DNA of 64,000 nucleotides from contig CM043963.1 of the NCBI GenBank assembly GCA_014529385.2, forward strand, positions 3,291,001 through 3,355,000, written 5' to 3'. The translations under genes were made by a program, and so were the position numbers. Source of the stretch: Adiantum capillus-veneris. Its lineage: Eukaryota; Streptophyta; Polypodiopsida; Polypodiales; Pteridaceae. Positions 59,056-64,000 of this stretch are shown here, in pieces. How positions within the stretch are numbered: the stretch's first letter is position 1; every line of letters begins with the position of its first letter. The notes below the pieces were generated by a model. It was not told where the DNA came from and searched no databases. It saw only the letters and a list, made by a program, of their open reading frames with translations.

Positions 59056-61038
59056 TACTCTTCTTTCGTTAAAGAAAGAGCGATGGTTGGGTGCTTCTTG
59101 TTGATCCAAGAAAACACTCCAGAACCAAGTGATAAAATGACTTTCTAGAGTCACAATCTGCTGCGCAATTGGAGTCACAATACCCATTAAGAGTATTTGT
59201 GCCAATGCCGTAGGCAATGCCATGGCCCAAAGTACCTTTGATGTACTTAAGAACTCACATATATGCCTTTCAGTGAGATTCTCTTGGTTGGATGGAAAAC
59301 CTGCTTAAAACACCTACTGCAAAAAAAGTATTTGGCCTAGTGTTGCACAAGAAAATCAAGCTTTCCACAAGTTTTTTGTTCTTTTTAATGTCGAATTAGG
59401 GAGAATAATCTTCCATGGAGAGTTCTGCATTTACCTCCATTGGAGTGCTCATAGGTTTGCAATCCATCATGCCAAGATCTTTCAGGATCTCTGTTGCATA
59501 CTTTTGTTGAGAGATGAAGATGCCTTTTGAGGATTGCCAAACCTCAATCCCCAAACAGTAATGCAACAAACCCAAGTCTGTCATTTCAAATTCGAAACTC
59601 AAAATCTCACTCGTTTTTTGGATGATCTCTTTGTGGTCACCTGTGATTATCAAGTCATCGACATACAAGATAATGATGACTTGTTTTCCATTCTCTCAAA
59701 GCATCACTTCTTCTAAAGCCAGGTTTTTTTTAAAACTTATCAATTCTGACATACCATGCTCTTGGAGACTATTTCAAGCCATATAAAGCCTTCTTCAATC
59801 TGCAAACCTTCTATTTTGAATGAGGCAACTCCAACTCTGCTGGTTGCTCAATATACACCTCATCCTTGAGAAGTCCATTCAAAAATGCAGACACAACATC
59901 CATTTGGTAAACAACCCATAATAGATAGCAGCAAGAGCAAGCACAAGACAAATAGTTGTCTTTCGAGTTGTGGGAGCGAAGGTGTCACTAACATCAAACC
60001 CTTTAACTTGAGAGAATCCTTGTGCTACTAACCTTGGTTTGTACTTTTGCAAAGAGCCATCAGCTGTATGCTTGAGCTTGTACACCCATTTTGTGCAGAT
60101 GACTTTCTTCTTTGGAGGCTGATCCACTACTTCCCAAGTGTCATTCTTTGTGATGTTGTCGTACTTAGACTACATCGCTTCCTTCCACTTTGGATAATAC
60201 ATGGCCTCGTCAACGGAGGTTGGCTCCTTCACAAAGCCCACATGTTCTGTCATGAGAGCCATGTTGATGATGTGTTTATAGGCTCTCCTTTGCTCCTCTG
60301 TTCTCTTTGACCGTCGCAAACCTCCCTACTCTTCATGAGGATTGTGAACTTGAGGGTTTTGAGCGTCAAAAAGTTGTTGAACCCACTTTGGTAGTGGCTT
60401 TTCCTGTGACGCTGCAACAGGTTGGTTAGATTTATTTGAGTTGTCATCATCAAACTCCTCCTCTTAATTTTTTACCTGACTTGGTCTAGTACATGGTGAG
60501 TTATTTCTTCATTTGATGAGAAAGTGGATAAACCTGGTTTCTCCACCATATGTGGTCGTTCTAAAGGCCTCCACCTTCTCTCCATCAGCATGTTTCTCAG
60601 CAGCAAGCTGATTTTCCAGATTTTGAATTTTGGAGTGATTGTGCGCCTCATATTGGCGAGCCAATATATTGCAAGCTTCATGTGCTTTAGTGGTATGCTG
60701 AACCAAAGTGAGGACAGGTCACTTACACACATGACAATGGCGCATAATGCATTCCTTCTTTTCTAGCCACATAGAAGAGTAGCATCCGGGGGAATTACAA
60801 CACTTGGATTTGCAGGATCATTTGTTGTAGTGGGCTCCGGGTGTGCACCATTTGGCCCCAACACCATATCCAGCAATTCATATGAATCCAAAATTGCAAA
60901 AATTTTTAATTTCCAGAATGTGTAGTTGGTGACGTCAAGCTTTTCTTCGGTGAATGCTAGTGGACAAATGCAAAGCAAAGTAGAACCGGCAACTGCACTT
61001 GAAGGCGTCGACATAATTGATTTTGCAAAGTAATACAA
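59056..61038 (-). pseudogene. Copia I gag, RT and RNase H remnant
   Basis: On the minus strand, gag starts near 61038-61011 (MSTPSSAVAG..., FTEEKLDVTNYTFWKLK) and continues to about 60500 (ILARQYEAHNHSKIQNLENQ). It passes with stops directly to the pre-RT linker and RT (60127 down: ICTKWVYKLKHTADGS, FDVSDTFAPTTRKTT; 59668: MYVDDLIITGDHKE, LGLLHYCLGIEVWQ). RNase H begins FSWINKKHPTIALSLTKEEY at about 59117. Zinc knuckle, protease and integrase are missing, indicating an internal deletion near 60480. The RNase H end lies 38.8 kb away at 20061-20209. Confidence 0.9.
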
Positions 61039-61070
61039 GTACTTCTCGTACTTTCTTAGCTACGACCTAG

Positions 61071-61083
61071 TGCTCTGATACCA
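61071..61083 (-). other. Primer-binding site of Copia I (iMet tRNA)
   Basis: The minus strand reads TGGTATCAGAGCA at the LTR edge. Confidence 0.93.
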
Positions 61084-61680
61084 TGTAAGAAATGCAGAAT
61101 ACAATAAGGATATAGTAGCAAGGAGAGCAGAGAGAGATACGATGCAAAGTAGATTAGTGTTGGTAAATAAAAAAACTTTAGATTTGCACACTATTACTGC
61201 TACACCGGAGGCGTGGAGTTCCCTGCAAAATAACCAAAATAGCATAATACAAACCATAACACAGACTAATTGACATACCTGGCAACCACATAGACGCATA
61301 ATTGCGAAATACACGAATAGAAGGAGACAGAGTGCGAGAGAGAGCAATAAGGCGCGTGCAGGCGCACCTCCTAGAAGGGAGTGCTACGATGGCACGCGAG
61401 AGAGAAGAGAGGAGAGGTGAGAAGAAGAACACAGACACTGGGTGCAATCTCCCCCCGTGCAAGAGTGACCATTTCCCTCTTGCACGTATTTGTTATATAG
61501 ATTTCTTGAATGGTCAAATTGGTTACAAACTGGCCAGCTGGTCATAATTGGCCAAAGCTCATAAAAGAGCACTTGAATAATAAAATGTACAATATATATA
61601 TTTCCATTCGCATAGGCCTAGCTCGGTCTATTCTTTTCCACCTGTCACAGCTACAATAATCAAATATCAATTCCATAACA
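61084..61680 (-). repeat. 5' LTR of Copia I
   Basis: It is 597 bp, TGTAAGAAATGC...TCCATAACA on the plus strand, adjoining the PBS. The right flank is TACCT; the partner flank is lost with the 3' LTR. No second copy is in the window. Confidence 0.8.
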
Positions 61681-62100
61681 TACCTCTCCGTTGGAAAGCA
61701 ACTGTCCTCAGTTGCGAAGATAGAAATTTGCAAACAATACTTGAAAAAAATAATGATTAGAAATCTATAATAAATAGCAAAAGAAAAATCCATAAAATTA
61801 GACACATTGGTTATGCCTGTCGTCATCCACATACTGCCTATTCTAGTGTCCCATACCACTAGAATAAGCAGTATATGTCATACCCTGATGAGTCAAGATA
61901 TCATTGGTCACGCTCATCATCAATCTCATAATGTCAAGTCTCATCACATAAACACTGCCGTAATAATCACCAGATACCAAATCCCAATCCAACTCCAATT
62001 CCACAATGTGAGTCCAAATCCAAATCATTGTCATTATGTACCCGGGTAACAAAATCATACCAATTACAGTGGTGGCCAGCCACTGCAACATGATTTTGTG
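61681..62100. other. Non-coding flank of Copia I
   Basis: AT-rich DNA without recognisable frames. Imperfect inverted pieces such as 'gtcataccctgatgag' against 'ctcataatgtcaagtctcat' are weak. Nothing else is seen. Confidence 0.35.
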
Positions 62101-62105
62101 ATCGG

Positions 62106-62335
62106 TGTTGCCTCTCCGGCGAGTCTACACCAATAAAGTGTGCTGCCTAAATCGGCGAATCTGCACTAATGCTGCCTATATCGGTGGATCTGCATTTACC
62201 ATTGTGAATTTTCAATTTATCAGTATGCTGCCTAAATCGACGGATCTACACAAATAACTGGTGTTGCCTAAATCGGCGAATCTACACCAATGTGAGCATT
62301 TACACACTGCCTAAATCGGCGGATCTGTGTGCATG
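62106..62335. repeat. Diverged minisatellite
   Basis: Six irregular copies of (g)tgctgcctaaatcggcg(a/g)atctgcac spaced about 30-55 bp, at about 62107, 62140, 62172, 62225, 62262 and 62306. Confidence 0.8.
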
Positions 62336-63440
62336 TGACCAATGGACTAGACAAGACATAAAAACCAAAACATTGACTACCTTTGTGACACCACATTGGA
62401 GTTAGTTGAGTCGCAGAGTACTTACAATTTTTCTTGTTCACTAACTCAAAGCACCTAGCTCACGTGAGTAGCTGCATAGCTTATTGACAAACCATCTCAA
62501 TGAAATTTCCTTTCAATACAATCAGAATCCATGTCTTTAGGAGTGTTGTTTGAGTATTCAGCGTAGAACACAATGGAGAGAAATGAAATAAGAAAAGAGG
62601 AATGACTTTTGATGGAGGCAAGGGGGGGGGGGTATCGTTATCACTCCTGCACAAAAGTATAGTTAACAATTGCAAAATGTGGTAATTTTGTGTTGAAAAT
62701 ATGGTATGTAATAGAATGGCAACCTGTTTAAGATAATGCAATGTATGTCGAAAGAAGAGAAGTACTACCTGTCCGCTCTAAGGATACCATTGTATAAAAG
62801 GCTACACTTTGAACTCAACATGGAGGATGTTTATGACTATTTATACCAGAATTTAGGAAAAGAAATGCTTACAAAAACTTGCAAGCATATTTAGGGAAGG
62901 TAGAAATGGCAAGTAAAATCACTAGTGTACCTGGAAGTTCGTTGACATGAAACAAATAGTCAAAGCTTTATCTGCAATAGTAATCCTCAAAAACAAGGGG
63001 GTAAGAAAAGGACGTTTGATCAATTGTAGAACTAATTGAAGCACACACTAATTGTTTGAACAGGTGAAAATTTTGTAATGAAATATACATTTTATTATTA
63101 TTATTATTATATAGCTATGTTTGCAAACCAAATTTTGTTCAAGAGCTCTATGCTACACGAGCTTTTTGTGTTCAAGTGTGAAGGAAATTTTCAATTATTG
63201 ATGACTTTTAATTTGGGTTTCGTATTTCGAGCTCTAAGAGAGGAATTGATTTATCAAGGCAACCATTATGCCAAGTAAAGAGAATTTGAAGGAAACCCCT
63301 ATTTAAAAACAACATATATCAGATAAATTGGTCACGTTATAGAGATATTTTATTAGCCATAGTAACAAATTCTGAGTGAGGAACGGAGGGGCGGGGAGAG
63401 AGAGAAAAAGAGAAACGAAATGAAATGTTATATTCCTATG
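62336..63440. other. Non-coding stretch
   Basis: No gene is supported. A (TTA)n run lies at 63091-63111, and a G homopolymer at about 62624-62633. Confidence 0.4.
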
Positions 63441-63444
63441 AATA

Positions 63445-64000
63445 ATGAGACCAAAGTGATACAATCCTTGTGGGTCGACTCCAATGAGTGGGTGCAAAAT
63501 CAAAATGAAGTAAAGGAGAGACTCAGAGATTTAAACTAAAAATCCTAAAGTCGTGATGAAAACCAATATCATCATCGACAATGCGCGTGGGTGTCCGACA
63601 TTGGAGAAAGTATTGCAGTGGGCGCCAAAAAGCGTCCTCAATGTCCATTGCTGCAATAGTGGTACGGGGAGAGCAGGAAGAGGGAGAAATTGAGAGCAAG
63701 GTGAGATGAAAGAGTACATTACATGTCTTCAAAAGGTAAAATTATTGGTGATGCAAGTTGATACAATTCTTGTGGATGTAAACTAATGCTTGGGTACATA
63801 AATAAAATGAACTAAAGTGGAAAAAATTAAAACTAAAATTTGAAAAGCGTCAGACTGAAATCGAATGAAATCATCTTCATCATCGCTAATGCCGGTGGAT
63901 GTATGGCATCCGGAGAAAGTATTTCTTGTGGTCATTCAAGAGCTTCCTCGATGTCCGTCGCTGTAAGCGTTCGTAGTGGGAGAGGGAAGAGAGAGTGAGA
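63445..64000. repeat. Diverged tandem duplication of about 290 bp
   Basis: 63450-63710 and 63745-64000 share 'gatacaat(c/t)cttgtgg', 'aaaccaatatcatcatcgacaatg'-type, 'ggagaaagtatt' and 'cctc(a/g)atgtcc' blocks in the same order. The second unit runs to the window end. Confidence 0.75.

Noticed and set aside
61681-64000. Possible host gene in the right flank
   Set aside because: No frame exceeds about 90 codons, none has recognisable motifs, and no consistent splice pattern is visible.

Overview
The window is plant nuclear DNA made almost entirely of nested transposable elements. It contains Ty3/Gypsy and Ty1/Copia polyproteins with plant-type primer-binding sites (complementary to initiator-Met and Asp tRNAs), a CACTA (En/Spm) transposon with GT-AG introns, and many long GA/CT and TG/CA microsatellites. 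I see no rRNA, tRNA, CRISPR array or convincing host gene. The element density suggests a large, repeat-rich land-plant genome; species cannot be read from the sequence. Names such as A, B, E1 and F1 are labels made up here.

Left block (1-20060). A partial LTR of family A (1-861) abuts a decayed Gypsy copy, E1 (minus strand). E1 is split by a 16.2-kb minus-strand LTR element, B (3433-19610), flanked by the 5-bp duplication TTTGT. B has an Asp-tRNA PBS, a polypurine tract and protease-like and coiled-coil coding remnants, but no reverse transcriptase or integrase of its own. Inside B lie an LTR-like block C (9081-10687) and element A (12271-18440). A's 1.5-kb LTRs carry a TG microsatellite and enclose an unrecognised ORF plus a truncated chromovirus pol fragment (D).

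Central nest (20061-61680). Copia I (minus) is cut inside its RNase H gene by Copia F1. The duplication CTTTA lies at 20210-20214 and 59051-59055, and the Copia I frame closes perfectly across 38.8 kb. The F1 leader took a TIR element T (24851-30633) and a plus-strand Copia G (from 30702). G is interrupted in gag by a 19.6-kb unit (32608-52182) flanked by ACTTG/ACTGG. The unit is bounded by LTRs in inverted orientation and holds a minus-strand Gypsy (E2), a different LTR (H) and an 8.0-kb CACTA element (33968-41965, duplication AGT). A second Copia of the F family (F2, 54001 onward) lies in G. Its right end appears fused to the F1 5' LTR by a recombination that deleted the 3' half of G.

Right block (61681-64000) is non-coding, with a diverged minisatellite and a tandem duplication.

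Nearly every coding region is broken by stops, frameshifts or lost catalytic residues; the only clearly intact multi-exon model is the second CACTA gene (39981-41290). Insertion order is readable from nesting: Copia I, then F1, then G, then the 19.6-kb unit, then CACTA; and E1, then B, then A.
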